DNA from: Ornithinimicrobium cavernae
GTDB taxonomy: Bacteria; Actinomycetota; Actinomycetes; Actinomycetales; Dermatophilaceae
Length of the DNA stretch: 64,000 nt
NCBI RefSeq assembly: GCF_003121625.1
Contig: NZ_QDDJ01000001.1
Location: 124,001-188,000, forward strand
Direction: 5' to 3'
In this document: positions 16,008 through 25,366 of the stretch, piece by piece
Numbering within the stretch: the first letter of the stretch is position 1
Layout: every line of letters begins with the position of its first letter
Notes under the pieces: model-generated
The model's input: only the letters and a program-made list of their open reading frames with translations
Told to the model about the DNA's origin: nothing
Databases searched by the model: none
Position numbers and translations under genes: made by a program

Positions 16008-17300
16008 TCAGTCCCGCCCGAGCAGGTCGTAGCGCTCGATGGTCTCGTCCCGCCCCGGACCGACGCCGATCGCCGAGACCCTGGCACCGATGAGCTCCTC
16101 GAGACGCAACACGTAGTTGCGGGCGTTCTCGGGCAGCTCCTCGAAGGTGCGGCACTGGCTGATGTCCTCCCACCAGCCGGGCAGCTCCTCGTAGATCGGG
16201 GTGGCGTGGTGGAAGTCGGACTGGCTGACCGGCATCGAGTCGTGCCGGGTGCCCTGCACGTCGTAGGCCACACACACCGGAACCTTCTCCAGCCCGGTGA
16301 GCACGTCCAGCTTGGTGATGACGAAGTCGGTGACGCCGTTGATCCGCTGGGCGTAGCGCCCCATCACCGCGTCCACCCAGCCGCAGCGTCGCGGGCGTCC
16401 GGTCGTGGTGCCGTACTCCGCACCCGTCTTGCGCAGGAACTCGCCCATGTCGTCGTGCAGCTCGGTCGGGAACGGTCCCTCGCCGACCCGGCTCGTGTAG
16501 GCCTTCAGGATCCCGATCACGCTGGAGATGCGCGTCGGCGCGACGCCCGACCCGGTGCAGGCCCCACCCGAGGTCGCGTTGGAGGATGTCACGAACGGGT
16601 AGGTGCCGTGGTCGACGTCCAGCAGCGTGGCCTGACCGGCCTCGAAGAGCACGGTCTGGTCCTGGTCCAGCGCCTCGTTGAGGAGCAGCGCCGTGTCGCG
16701 GACCATCGGCCGGATCCGCTCGGCGTGCCTGAGCAGCTCCTCCATGACCTCCTCGACCTCGATCGCGCGGCGGTTGTAGATCTTGAGCAACAGCTGGTTC
16801 TTGGTGTCCAGGGCTGCGGTGACCTTCTGGCGCAGGATCGACTCGTCATACAGGTCCTGCATCCGGATGCCGACCCGGCTCATCTTGTCCGCGTAGGTCG
16901 GGCCGATGCCCCGGCCGGTCGTGCCCAGCCTGCGGCTGCCCAGGAACCGCTCCGTCACCTTGTCGAGCACCCGGTTGTAGGGCGGGATGACGTGGGCGTT
17001 GGCGCTGATGACCAGGCGGGAGGTGTCCACGCCGCGGGCCTCGAGCCCGTCCAGCTCCTGGATGAGCACACCGAGGTCGACCACGACACCGTTGGCGATC
17101 ACCGGGACGACGCCGGGGCTGAGGATGCCCGAGGGCAACAGGTGCAGCGCGTACTTCTGGTCACCGATCACCACCGTGTGGCCGGCGTTGTTGCCACCGT
17201 TGAACTTGACCACGTAGTCGACGCTGCTGCCCAGGAGGTCGGTCGCCTTGCCCTTGCCCTCATCGCCCCACTGGGCTCCTACCAGGACCACTGCCGGCAT
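16008..17300 (-). CDS. purA: Adenylosuccinate synthase
   Basis: Forms adenylosuccinate from IMP, aspartate and GTP, the first committed step to AMP. The protein has 430 aa, the normal bacterial length. The N-terminal P-loop is [11 protein letters not shown] with the catalytic Asp, followed by NGGNNAGHT with the catalytic His; later motifs [37 protein letters not shown] and [14 protein letters not shown] are all intact. ATG 17300 has GGTGGC upstream and begins with the family's [12 protein letters not shown]; the longer upstream reading is spurious. Confidence 0.97.
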   Translation of the reverse strand: MPAVVLVGAQWGDEGKGKATDLLGSSVDYVVKFNGGNNAGHTVVIGDQKYALHLLPSGILSPGVVPVIANGVVVDLGVLIQELDGLEARGVDTSRLVISANAHVIPPYNRVLDKVTERFLGSRRLGTTGRGIGPTYADKMSRVGIRMQDLYDESILRQKVTAALDTKNQLLLKIYNRRAIEVEEVMEELLRHAERIRPMVRDTALLLNEALDQDQTVLFEAGQATLLDVDHGTYPFVTSSNATSGGACTGSGVAPTRISSVIGILKAYTSRVGEGPFPTELHDDMGEFLRKTGAEYGTTTGRPRRCGWVDAVMGRYAQRINGVTDFVITKLDVLTGLEKVPVCVAYDVQGTRHDSMPVSQSDFHHATPIYEELPGWWEDISQCRTFEELPENARNYVLRLEELIGARVSAIGVGPGRDETIERYDLLGRD

Positions 17301-17424
17301 ACTGCCACCTCGCTGTCGAGAATTGTCAGAGGTCAGGGTATCGGTCGTGGGCGGTGGCGTTGCCGACACCCGCCCCCGGGTGGCCGGGCAGAGGCCGTCG
17401 AGGAAGAAGAATGGCGGGGGCGCC

Positions 17425-17449
17425 AACCGATCGGGCGCCGGGGAGCGTT
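17425..17449 (+). promoter_or_regulatory. Candidate ECF-type promoter of the sigma factor gene
   Basis: AACC (17425-17428) and CGTT (17446-17449) are spaced by 17 bp, the usual shape of ECF sigma promoters. It lies about 20 bp upstream of the sigma factor's ribosome site, consistent with autoregulation. The match is short, so this is tentative. Confidence 0.4.
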
Positions 17450-17468
17450 CACAGGGTAGGAGGTACCC

Positions 17469-17999
17469 ATGCCCGACCCAGGTGAGACCTACGTCGCGTA
17501 CGTCAGGGCCCGCCAGTCAGCGCTGCTTCGCTCCGCGGCACTGATCACGGGTGATCCCCACCGGGCACAGGACCTCCTGCAGGATGCGCTGATCAAGCTG
17601 GCCGCACGTTGGGAGCGGGTCAGCCAGGGCAGCCCGGACGCCTTCGTCCGACGGGTGATGTATCGCGACAACATCTCCCAGTGGCGGCGGCACGGGCGTG
17701 AGGTGTTGGTCGGCGACGTGGCCGAGGGAGCACGACCGGTCGGGGCAACCAGTCCGGTCGATCCCTCGGCCCGCGTCACCGGCCTGGATGTACGGCGGGC
17801 TCTGCTGGAGCTCACCGACAAGCAGCGCACGGTGCTGGTGCTGCGCTACTACGACGACCTGTCCGAGACCCAGATCGCGCAGACCCTCGGGGTCAGCAAC
17901 GGCACGGTCAAGAGCCAGGCGCACGCCGGCCTACGCCGGCTGAGGCAGCTGCTCCCGCAGGCTGCCGAGGCACTCGTCGGAACGGAGGAGACGACATGA
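17469..17999 (+). CDS. SigE-family (ECF) RNA polymerase sigma factor
   Basis: Small ECF sigma factor, 176 aa, with region 2 ([19 protein letters not shown]) and region 4 ([27 protein letters not shown]) and no extra domains. Region 4 is of the actinobacterial SigE-family type (SARP-like SigM/SigE group). AGGAGG is well placed before ATG 17469. The stop overlaps the next gene by ATGA, which is the standard arrangement for a sigma factor and its membrane anti-sigma factor. Confidence 0.92.
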   Translation: MPDPGETYVAYVRARQSALLRSAALITGDPHRAQDLLQDALIKLAARWERVSQGSPDAFVRRVMYRDNISQWRRHGREVLVGDVAEGARPVGATSPVDPSARVTGLDVRRALLELTDKQRTVLVLRYYDDLSETQIAQTLGVSNGTVKSQAHAGLRRLRQLLPQAAEALVGTEETT

Positions 18000-19255
18000 G
18001 TGACGAGGAGATCCGCGATCTACTCGACCTCGCGGCAGAGGACATGGAGTTCGGCCGCCCGATCGAGGCGGAGGACACCTGGGCCGCCGGGCGGCGGTCC
18101 CGCACGACCTCGCGCGCCTGGGGCACCGGGTTCCTGGCCGCCGCCGCTGCGGCCGTCGTCGGCATCGTGTGGACGCAGGGTCTCGGCGGGAGTGGCGAGG
18201 TGCCGCTGCCACCTGCAGCAGAATCCGGCCCCGTTCCCACCGACAACGGCCCGGCGGGCACCGACCCGACCGGCCCGGACGACCCGCTCGCGTCCGCGTC
18301 CGGACCACTGGAGGAGACCGACGGGGTGAGCGACTTCACCCACAGCCCCACGGAAGGTGAGGCCGAGGAGCCCACCGGCACGATCGGCATACCCGACGAG
18401 GTCGGCACGCCGACGGTCCTGGTGATGTCCGAGGGCGAGTGGGCACCGTCCGGAGAGCTCACTCCGCTCACCGCCGAGGAGGCGGTCGACCGGCGCTGGA
18501 TGCTCGTCGAGACGGACGGGGACACCCCCCGGGTCGACTCTCCGGAGAGTGACTACGGGCTGACCTTCGACGACTCAGGCGTGCACGTCCGGTCGTGCGG
18601 TGTCGATGTCACCGTGACGGGGGCCGTGCAGGACGGGACGTTCAGCACCACCGGCCGCGTGGAGACCGTCGAGGATCCGGACCCGGGTGTGGACTGTCCG
18701 GTGCCGGTCACCCCGGATGAGTGGGCCCAGATCCTGACCAGTAAGCCACGACTCAGCACGGACGGTGAGATCCTGCTGATCGCCGGCACCGCCGGTGACG
18801 CGTCGCCGGAGCCGGCCGGGCTGGCGCTACTGCCGGACGGTGTGGATGACCCCCGGGGTGGGCCCACCACGGTCGTCACCGCCGAGGACCTCTCCGCAGG
18901 CCTCACCGAGGTGCCCGGCGAAGTCGCCTCGCAGGAGGTGGGCGTCTCCGACAGCCGCGACCCGCAACCGGACCACGCGACGACCCTGACCATGGAGGGC
19001 GGGTTCGTGACGGTCGACGTCGGGTGCGCCGAGCCGCTGCGCGGACCCGCGTGGTTCTCGCACGTCGGCCCGGAGTCGTTCAACTGGCAGCTCACCGCTG
19101 CCCTGCCCGACGAGCCGGGGTGCGAGGGCGCCGCAGCCGAGGACGCCGAGCTGTGGCAGCAGATGCTCGCGCACGGGACGTTCCTGCACCACTTCGGTGA
19201 CTACGTCGTCGTGGACTCCTGGGCGGATCCCGCCCTCAACGGCTCCGGGAGCTGA
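17996..19255 (+). CDS. Putative membrane anti-sigma factor with long extracellular domain
   Basis: 419 aa, coupled to the sigma gene. A cytoplasmic N-terminus of about 40 residues ([19 protein letters not shown]) is followed by one hydrophobic helix near residues 44-60, then a long acidic, Pro/Gly/Thr-rich extracellular region. I see no classical zinc-finger HxxxCxxC motif. The position makes an anti-sigma or sensor role likely, but there is no recognisable domain to prove it. The exterior part may detect an envelope signal (inference). Confidence 0.7.
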   Translation: MSDEEIRDLLDLAAEDMEFGRPIEAEDTWAAGRRSRTTSRAWGTGFLAAAAAAVVGIVWTQGLGGSGEVPLPPAAESGPVPTDNGPAGTDPTGPDDPLASASGPLEETDGVSDFTHSPTEGEAEEPTGTIGIPDEVGTPTVLVMSEGEWAPSGELTPLTAEEAVDRRWMLVETDGDTPRVDSPESDYGLTFDDSGVHVRSCGVDVTVTGAVQDGTFSTTGRVETVEDPDPGVDCPVPVTPDEWAQILTSKPRLSTDGEILLIAGTAGDASPEPAGLALLPDGVDDPRGGPTTVVTAEDLSAGLTEVPGEVASQEVGVSDSRDPQPDHATTLTMEGGFVTVDVGCAEPLRGPAWFSHVGPESFNWQLTAALPDEPGCEGAAAEDAELWQQMLAHGTFLHHFGDYVVVDSWADPALNGSGS

Positions 19256-19268
19256 CTGCGGCACGGAC

Positions 19269-19411
19269 GCTCTGCAGAAGACGTCAGTCGCCGCCACGGC
19301 TCTGCATCTGTGACGTCATGCGACATCTTCTGCAGAGCGCAGAGCGCTACCAGCGTCTTCTGCAGAGCGCAGAGCACCGCCCGCGCCTTCTGCGGAGCGC
19401 AGAGCGCCACG
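19269..19411. repeat. Cluster of GCTCTGCAGAAG-type repeats
   Basis: Inverted and direct copies of a short element fill this convergent gap. GCTCTGCAGAAG occurs at 19269; an imperfect hairpin element spans 19296-19335 (GCTCTGCA ... CTTCTGCAGAGC). Two further direct copies of CTTCTGC(A/G)GAGCGCAGAGC follow to about 19411. A related single element lies at 44505-44544 behind the protease gene. Confidence 0.8.
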
Positions 19412-19416
19412 CGTGA

Positions 19417-20397
19417 CTACTTGAGCAGGCCACGCCGGCTGACGGCCAGGCCGAGCTGGAACCGGGTCTCCACGCCGTGCTCGTCCATCAGCGCCGAGAC
19501 CCGGCGGCGGACGGTGCGCAGGCCCATGCCGAGGTGCCGGGCGATGGCCTCGTCCTTGAACCCCAGGGCGAGCAGCTCCAGCAGCCGCAGGTCCGCCTGC
19601 GCCGCGCCGCCCTCGTGGACCGGGTCGGCGCGCCGCCACAGCTCCTCGAACAGGGCGGTGAACATCGTCTGCACATTCGTCGACCGCACCAGCAGCATGT
19701 CCGGGGCACGCACGACCGGCTCGTCCTCGTCGGCGAGCAGCACGCCGCCGTCACCGAAGATGATGAAGTCGAGCGGGACGTCCTCGAGGTAGCGCTGCCG
19801 CTCGCCGGCGGTCGCCCGCGCCTCGGCCAGCTGCCGCCAGCCCGGGTCCTCCAGCACCGACAGCGGGAACACCGACTGCTGCTCGCGACCGCCGGCCATC
19901 ATCTCGGCCCGGAGCCGGCGCACGGCCTCGAGGTGGCCGGGACCGCGGGCAAGGGTGCTGGTGACCTGCCGCAGGACGCCCCGCGAGGAGCGGGCCAGGC
20001 GCTCGATCGCGCTCGGCACCTCCGAGGCAGGAATCCGCTCCCAGGGAGGCACCCTCGGACCCGACTCCAGCAGACCCTGCCGGTAGTCGGCCTCGTAGGT
20101 CTCGATGGCCACGCGCACGTCGATGAGGGCCTGCCTCCGCGCCGCGAGCTCGGCCTCCTCCCCCTCCAGGAGACGGCCGAGCGTGAGCCGCGGGTCGTCG
20201 GCATGGATCACCGCCCCCTCAGTGAGGTGGATGAGCCGGAGCGACTCGAGCTCCGCGAGCTGTCGGGCTGCCTTCGTCCGCGTCCAGCCCAACTCGGCCG
20301 CGTGCTCCTCGATCGTCGCGGGCGCCCGGCGCAGAACGTGCCGATACAGCACGCGCGCCTGGTCGCTGAGGTGAACCGCCGAAGGTTGACTGTTCAT
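19417..20397 (-). CDS. TrmB-/LuxR-type two-headed transcriptional regulator
   Basis: 326 aa with two DNA-binding regions: an N-terminal TrmB-like winged helix (about residues 12-65, including EEHAAELGWTRTKAARQLAELESL) and a C-terminal LuxR-type helix-turn-helix (LLELLALGFKDEAIARHLGMGLRTVRRRV). The middle contains a coiled region and a phospholipase D-like ligand fold, as in many Streptomyces proteins of this class. Targets are unknown. TAACCT lies 7 nt before ATG 20397, suggesting a leaderless mRNA, and a 20-bp dyad (20416-20435) overlaps the promoter, hinting at autoregulation. Confidence 0.83.
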   Translation of the reverse strand: MNSQPSAVHLSDQARVLYRHVLRRAPATIEEHAAELGWTRTKAARQLAELESLRLIHLTEGAVIHADDPRLTLGRLLEGEEAELAARRQALIDVRVAIETYEADYRQGLLESGPRVPPWERIPASEVPSAIERLARSSRGVLRQVTSTLARGPGHLEAVRRLRAEMMAGGREQQSVFPLSVLEDPGWRQLAEARATAGERQRYLEDVPLDFIIFGDGGVLLADEDEPVVRAPDMLLVRSTNVQTMFTALFEELWRRADPVHEGGAAQADLRLLELLALGFKDEAIARHLGMGLRTVRRRVSALMDEHGVETRFQLGLAVSRRGLLK

Positions 20398-20415
20398 GCA
20401 TGGCAGGTTACGGCC

Positions 20416-20435
20416 AGTGGCACAGTGATGCCACT
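20416..20435 (-). promoter_or_regulatory. 20-bp dyad in promoter of the TrmB/LuxR-type regulator
   Basis: AGTGGCA-N6-TGCCACT is a perfect inverted repeat that falls between the presumed -35 and -10 elements, 18 bp before the start codon. It is a good candidate autoregulatory operator; the binding protein is inferred. Confidence 0.5.
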
Positions 20436-20566
20436 ATTCGCGCAAAACGTGAGGCAGTATCTATACCCGTCGGACGCACCGTACGGGGACGCGAGGTTCG
20501 ACGACGGGGGGAAGCGGCCGGGGCCGCCGTCTTCGGACGGGGCCACCGGCCGCCTCCATGTCCGGC

Positions 20567-20688
20567 CCGAACCTCCCTCACATCGCGCAGAAGGCGGTCC
20601 GAACCTCCCTCAAATGGCGGAGAAGGCGGTCCGAACCTCCCTCAAATCGCGCAGGAGGCGGTCCGAACCTCCCCAAAAATGGGTCAGA
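20567..20688. repeat. 32-bp tandem repeat, about 3.5 copies
   Basis: Units starting GAACCTCCCTCA at 20569, 20601, 20633 and 20665 repeat with an exact 32-bp period and the core GGCGGTCCGAACCTCC. The array occupies the gap downstream of the DUF3151 gene and touches its stop codon. There are no variable spacers, so it is not a CRISPR array. Confidence 0.85.
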
Positions 20689-21111
20689 GACCGAGCTCGC
20701 GCGCTGCGTCGGCCGAGGAGTCGCGCAGGAAGTCGGCGCAGCGCCGTTCCTCGTCGGACTCACCGATCCGTCCCGCCGCCTTCGCGAGTGCCGCGAGCGC
20801 GCGCAGGAACCCACGGTTGGGTTCGTGGCTCCAGGGGATCGGCCCCTGGCCCTTCCACCCGGACCGGCGCAACGCGTCCAGCCCCCGGTGGTAGCCGGTG
20901 CGGGCGAAGGCGTAGGCCTCCAGGTCATCACCCTCGGACAGGGCGTGCTCGGCCAGGGCGGCCCACGCCATACTCGAGGTCGGCTGCGACGCCGCAACCT
21001 CGCGAGGGTCGACGCCCTGCTCCAGCCGCGCCGCGGCCCCGTCCTCGGGGAGCAACGTCTCCGGGATGCCCATCAGGTTCCCGCCACCCATCACGGCCCC
21101 GCTCCCCAGAC

Positions 21112-21115
<4 letters not shown>
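20684..21115 (-). CDS. DUF3151 domain protein
   Basis: Conserved actinobacterial protein of 143 aa and unknown function. Family features are PETLLPEDGAAARLEQG, SSMAWAALAEHAL, YAFARTGYHRGLDALRRSGWKG and WSHEPNRGFLRALAALA. ATG 21115 overlaps the fba stop (ATGA), which decides the start among several upstream candidates. Its link with fructose-bisphosphate aldolase is conserved in many actinobacteria. A tandem repeat lies immediately downstream. Confidence 0.9.
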
Positions 21116-22140
<1,025 letters not shown>

Positions 22141-22302
22141 GGGTCCTCCTCGATGAGGTGCGGGTGAGCGGTCCTTGCGTCCATCGTTCCACACGGGGTA
22201 TGCCGTGGGGCCGGGTGATCTGGCGGGCGCCGCTCCTCCCCTCCCCCGGTCTCGCATCCCGGTGACGCGCAGCCCTGTCAGGAGGAGGTGCGTGGGAGGG
22301 TC

Positions 22303-22977
22303 TCAGGCGTGCTGCAGGGCCCAGTGGTACATCACGATCGCGGCGGCCGCACCGGCGTTGAGGGAGCGGGTCGAGCCGTGCTGGGTGATCTCCAGGAGCA
22401 CGTCGCACCCGGAGACCGCCTCGGCGCTCAGCCCCGAGCCCTCCTGGCCGAACAGCAGGACGCACTGCTCGGGCAGCGCATAGCCCTCCAGCGGCACGGC
22501 CCCGGGCAGGTTGTCCAGCCCGATCACCGGGATGCCCGCACCGTCGTCCTGGGCTCCCGCCCACTCGAGCAGGTGCTGGATGTCGGGGTGGTGCTGCTCG
22601 TGCTGGTAGCGGTCGGTCACCATGGCCCCGCGCCGGTTCCAGCGCCGCCTGCCGACGATGTGGAACGCGGCAGCGTTGAAGGCGTTCGCGGTGCGGATCA
22701 CCGAGCCGATGTTGAAGTCGTGCCCCCAGTTCTCCACCGCCACGTGGAACCCGTGCCGCCGGGTGTCGAGGTCGGCCACGATCGCCTCGTGCCGCCAGTA
22801 GCGGTAGCCGTCCACCACGTTGCGCCGATCACCCTCACGCAGCAGGTCGGGGTCGAGGTGGCGGGGCAGCTCGCCGTCCGGCCCACCGGGCCACGGGCCG
22901 ACCCAGGGGCCGACGCCGACCGGACTGTCGGCATACGGGCGGTCCTTCGGCTCGTCGGTCACTGTCGGGTCAGACAC
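22303..22977 (-). CDS. TrmH/SpoU-family RNA methyltransferase
   Basis: Knotted-fold SAM-dependent RNA 2'-O-methyltransferase, 224 aa. The three SpoU motifs are present: NIGSVIRTANAF, LLFGQEGSGLS, and STRSLNAGAAAAIVMY. The target nucleotide (tRNA or rRNA) is unknown. It overlaps the upstream DedA gene by 8 nt and shares its orientation. A similar gene sits in the corresponding region of M. tuberculosis. Confidence 0.9.
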   Translation of the reverse strand: MSDPTVTDEPKDRPYADSPVGVGPWVGPWPGGPDGELPRHLDPDLLREGDRRNVVDGYRYWRHEAIVADLDTRRHGFHVAVENWGHDFNIGSVIRTANAFNAAAFHIVGRRRWNRRGAMVTDRYQHEQHHPDIQHLLEWAGAQDDGAGIPVIGLDNLPGAVPLEGYALPEQCVLLFGQEGSGLSAEAVSGCDVLLEITQHGSTRSLNAGAAAAIVMYHWALQHA

Positions 22978-23611
22978 CCGACTCCTTCCGGGCCCGGTGC
23001 TCCTCGCGCACCCGGTGGATCACCCACCAGCAGACCGCGACCACCACGACGACGATCACGACCTTCTGGAAACCGTCGGCGTAGGGCTCCACCCGGTGCC
23101 AGTTCTCACCGAGGATGTAACCGGCCATCACGAAGATCGTGTTCCAGACCAGGCTGCCGATCAGGGTGAGCCCGCCGAAGACGAGCACGGGCATCCGCTC
23201 GATCCCGGCCGGGATCGAGATGAGGCTGCGGAAGATCGGGATGAACCTGCCGAACAGGACCGTCTTGCGGCCGTGCCGCTCGAACCACGCCTCCGTCTTG
23301 TCCAGGTCGCTCATCCGCACCAGGGGCAGGCGCGCCCAGATCGCCCGCAACCGGTCGCGACCCAGCAGCGCACCGACGAGGTAGAGCGCGAACGCCCCCA
23401 CGACCGAGCCCGCGGTGGTCCAGAAGATCGCCTCGGCCAGGGTGAACGACCCGCGGCTGGCGGTGAACCCGGCGAGCGGGAGGATCACCTCGCTCGGGAT
23501 CGGCGGGAACAGGTTCTCCGCGGCGATCGCCAGACCGGCACCGGGCCCCCCGAGGGTCTCCATCAGGTCGACCGCCCAGCCGGCCACGCCGGTGAGCTCC
23601 TGCTCGCTCAT
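22970..23611 (-). CDS. DedA-family membrane protein
   Basis: 213-aa inner-membrane protein of the DedA/VTT superfamily, linked elsewhere to lipid flipping (undecaprenyl phosphate or phosphatidylethanolamine) and membrane homeostasis. The signature is present: AIAAENLFPPIPSEVILPLAGF, then GRFIPIFRSLISIPAG, and hydrophobic helices at both ends. ATG 23611 has GAGGAG 5 nt upstream, so the alternative start at 23623 is not needed. It is the first gene of a two-gene unit with the RNA methyltransferase. Confidence 0.92.
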   Translation of the reverse strand: MSEQELTGVAGWAVDLMETLGGPGAGLAIAAENLFPPIPSEVILPLAGFTASRGSFTLAEAIFWTTAGSVVGAFALYLVGALLGRDRLRAIWARLPLVRMSDLDKTEAWFERHGRKTVLFGRFIPIFRSLISIPAGIERMPVLVFGGLTLIGSLVWNTIFVMAGYILGENWHRVEPYADGFQKVVIVVVVVAVCWWVIHRVREEHRARKESGV

Positions 23612-23835
23612 CGTTCTCCTCACCCGAGGTCGCCCCCGTCGTCATGTCGACCGCCATTGTCGCAGTCGGGGCGCCCGGGACCGCCCGCCCGGCCCGACGC
23701 GCAGGCGATCGCGTGGAGACCTTCCGGCATTCGCACTACGGTGAGGCACAGGGGAACAGCGGCGCAGGCCGCCTCCCCCGGCCACAGCGACGGCACCCGC
23801 CGCCGCAGGTCTCGACTGACGAGGACGGTGTGACC

Positions 23836-25308
23836 ATGGACTGGAAATGGGTCTGGCTGATACTCCTGCTGCTGGTGATCGCCGCAGCGGTCTGGCTGCT
23901 GCTACGTCGCCCGGGGGGTGCGGACGAGGTCTCGCGGTCGAGCGACCCGGCTCTGCGTCCGGACACCGACGCCGACGCCGTCCCGCCGTCCCAGGCCGGT
24001 GGAGGGTATGCCGCGGGGTCGGCCGGGGCGGCCACGGCACCGCAGGTGGGTGACCAGTCCGGCGCCCAGCCCGGTGCGGCACCGTACGACCAGGCCGCCG
24101 AGATGCCGGGCCAGTCCGGCTACGCGACCGGGGCCGAGCCCCAGCAGGCGGCCTACCAGGACAACACGGCCTACGCCGAGGAGTCGGGCGCCCAGGACAC
24201 GACGGCCTACCCGCAGGACACCGGCTCCCAGCAGGAGGCCGGCTACCCGCAGGAGGCGGCCACCCAGGACGCCGGCTACCCGCAGGAGGCGGCCACCCAG
24301 GACGCCGGCTACCCGCAGGAGGCGACCACCCAGGACGCCGGCTACGCGGAGGACACCGGGTTCCAGGAGGCGACCTACCAGGACACGGCCACGGGTGACA
24401 CCGCGACCACCGAGGCCGCCTACGGTGAGCCGTCCGACCAGCCCTACGGTGACACCGCGCAGGCGGACTCGGGCTACGGCCAGGCTGCTCCCGTCGAGAC
24501 GGGCAGCACCTACGAGGACACCACGTACACCGACGCTTCCTCGGACACCACCTACGACAGCTCCCAGACGGCCGAGACCCCTGCGGCGGACTACGCGCAG
24601 GACGCGACCTACACGGACACCGCCACGGGCGAGACCACCCCGGCCGACACCACCTACGACGACGGCTCGGGAGTCGCCGGCGGGGCAGTCGCCGCCGGCG
24701 CCGGCGCCGCCGCCGCGACGGGTGGCGCAGCAGCATGGGCGGCGCAGGACGAGGAGCCGGCCCCGACCGAGGGCACCCAGGACACCACCTGGGACCAGGG
24801 TGAGCCGGTGCAGAGGGCCGCCGACTTCGGCACCGACGAGACCGGGACCCCGACCGAGGCGGGTTACGCCGAGCCCACGACGCAGCCCGACTACGCAGAG
24901 ACCACGGACACCGGCTACACCGAGCCCGCCACCCAGGCGGAGTACGCCGAGACGACGGACACCGGCTACACCGAGCCCGCCACACAGCCGGAGTACGCCG
25001 AGACGACGGACACCGGCTACACCGAGCCCGCCGCACCGACGGACGCCGGCGACTACGGCTACGACGAGGCGCAGGCCGGTGCGGCTGCCGGCAACTACGC
25101 CCAGGGACCGTTCGGGCCCGGGTCGGCCGAGCCCGCCGAGGACGGCTCGGGACCGGTCGGGTGGTCCATCAAGGGCAACGCCGGGTCGATGCTCTTCCAC
25201 ACCCCTGAGTCACCCTCCTACGAGGCGGCGCGGGCCGAGGTCTGGTTCGAGACCGAGGAGGCCGCCCGGGCCGCCGGGTTCGCCCACTGGGACCGCAAGC
25301 GGCGCTGA
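23836..25308 (+). CDS. Membrane-anchored, repeat-rich protein with C-terminal sunset domain
   Basis: 490 aa. One N-terminal helix (WVWLILLLLVIAAAVWLLL) anchors it in the membrane. About 380 residues of Thr/Asp/Glu/Gln/Tyr/Ala-rich low-complexity sequence follow, with two internal tandem repeats (11-aa and 17-aa units). The last ~55 residues (GWSIKGNAGSMLFHTPESPS, then AEVWFETEEAARAAGFAHW) match the sunset domain known from ArfC-like and nuclease-linked proteins. Function is unknown; the acidic disordered stalk suggests an envelope spacer or scaffold. GTG 23830 in the same frame is an alternative start. Confidence 0.8.
   Translation: MDWKWVWLILLLLVIAAAVWLLLRRPGGADEVSRSSDPALRPDTDADAVPPSQAGGGYAAGSAGAATAPQVGDQSGAQPGAAPYDQAAEMPGQSGYATGAEPQQAAYQDNTAYAEESGAQDTTAYPQDTGSQQEAGYPQEAATQDAGYPQEAATQDAGYPQEATTQDAGYAEDTGFQEATYQDTATGDTATTEAAYGEPSDQPYGDTAQADSGYGQAAPVETGSTYEDTTYTDASSDTTYDSSQTAETPAADYAQDATYTDTATGETTPADTTYDDGSGVAGGAVAAGAGAAAATGGAAAWAAQDEEPAPTEGTQDTTWDQGEPVQRAADFGTDETGTPTEAGYAEPTTQPDYAETTDTGYTEPATQAEYAETTDTGYTEPATQPEYAETTDTGYTEPAAPTDAGDYGYDEAQAGAAAGNYAQGPFGPGSAEPAEDGSGPVGWSIKGNAGSMLFHTPESPSYEAARAEVWFETEEAARAAGFAHWDRKRR
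24238..24348 (+). repeat. 33-bp tandem repeat inside the sunset-domain gene
   Basis: Three near-identical 33-bp units (24238, 24271, 24304) plus a partial fourth encode AGYPQEAATQD repeats. Near-identity at DNA level points to recent expansion. Confidence 0.9.
24892..25044 (+). repeat. 51-bp tandem repeat inside the sunset-domain gene
   Basis: Three 51-bp units (24892, 24943, 24994) encode YAETTDTGYTEPATQ-type 17-residue repeats; a shorter degenerate unit precedes them. The unit length and sequence differ from the upstream 33-bp array. Confidence 0.9.
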
Positions 25309-25323
25309 CCGCGCACGGTGCCG

Positions 25324-25353
25324 GCGCCCCGTCCCCACCCGGGGGCGGGGCGC
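25324..25353. terminator. Bidirectional hairpin between sunset-domain gene and pyrE
   Basis: GCGCCCC (25324-25330) and GGGGCGC (25347-25353), with further C/G pairing inside, form a strong hairpin between two convergent genes. Confidence 0.65.
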
Positions 25354-25366
25354 TCTGCGTGGCGCG

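Noticed and set aside
20567-20688. Short regularly spaced repeats that could suggest a CRISPR array
   Set aside because: The 32-bp period contains no variable spacer; units are head-to-tail and degenerate, and no cas genes are nearby.
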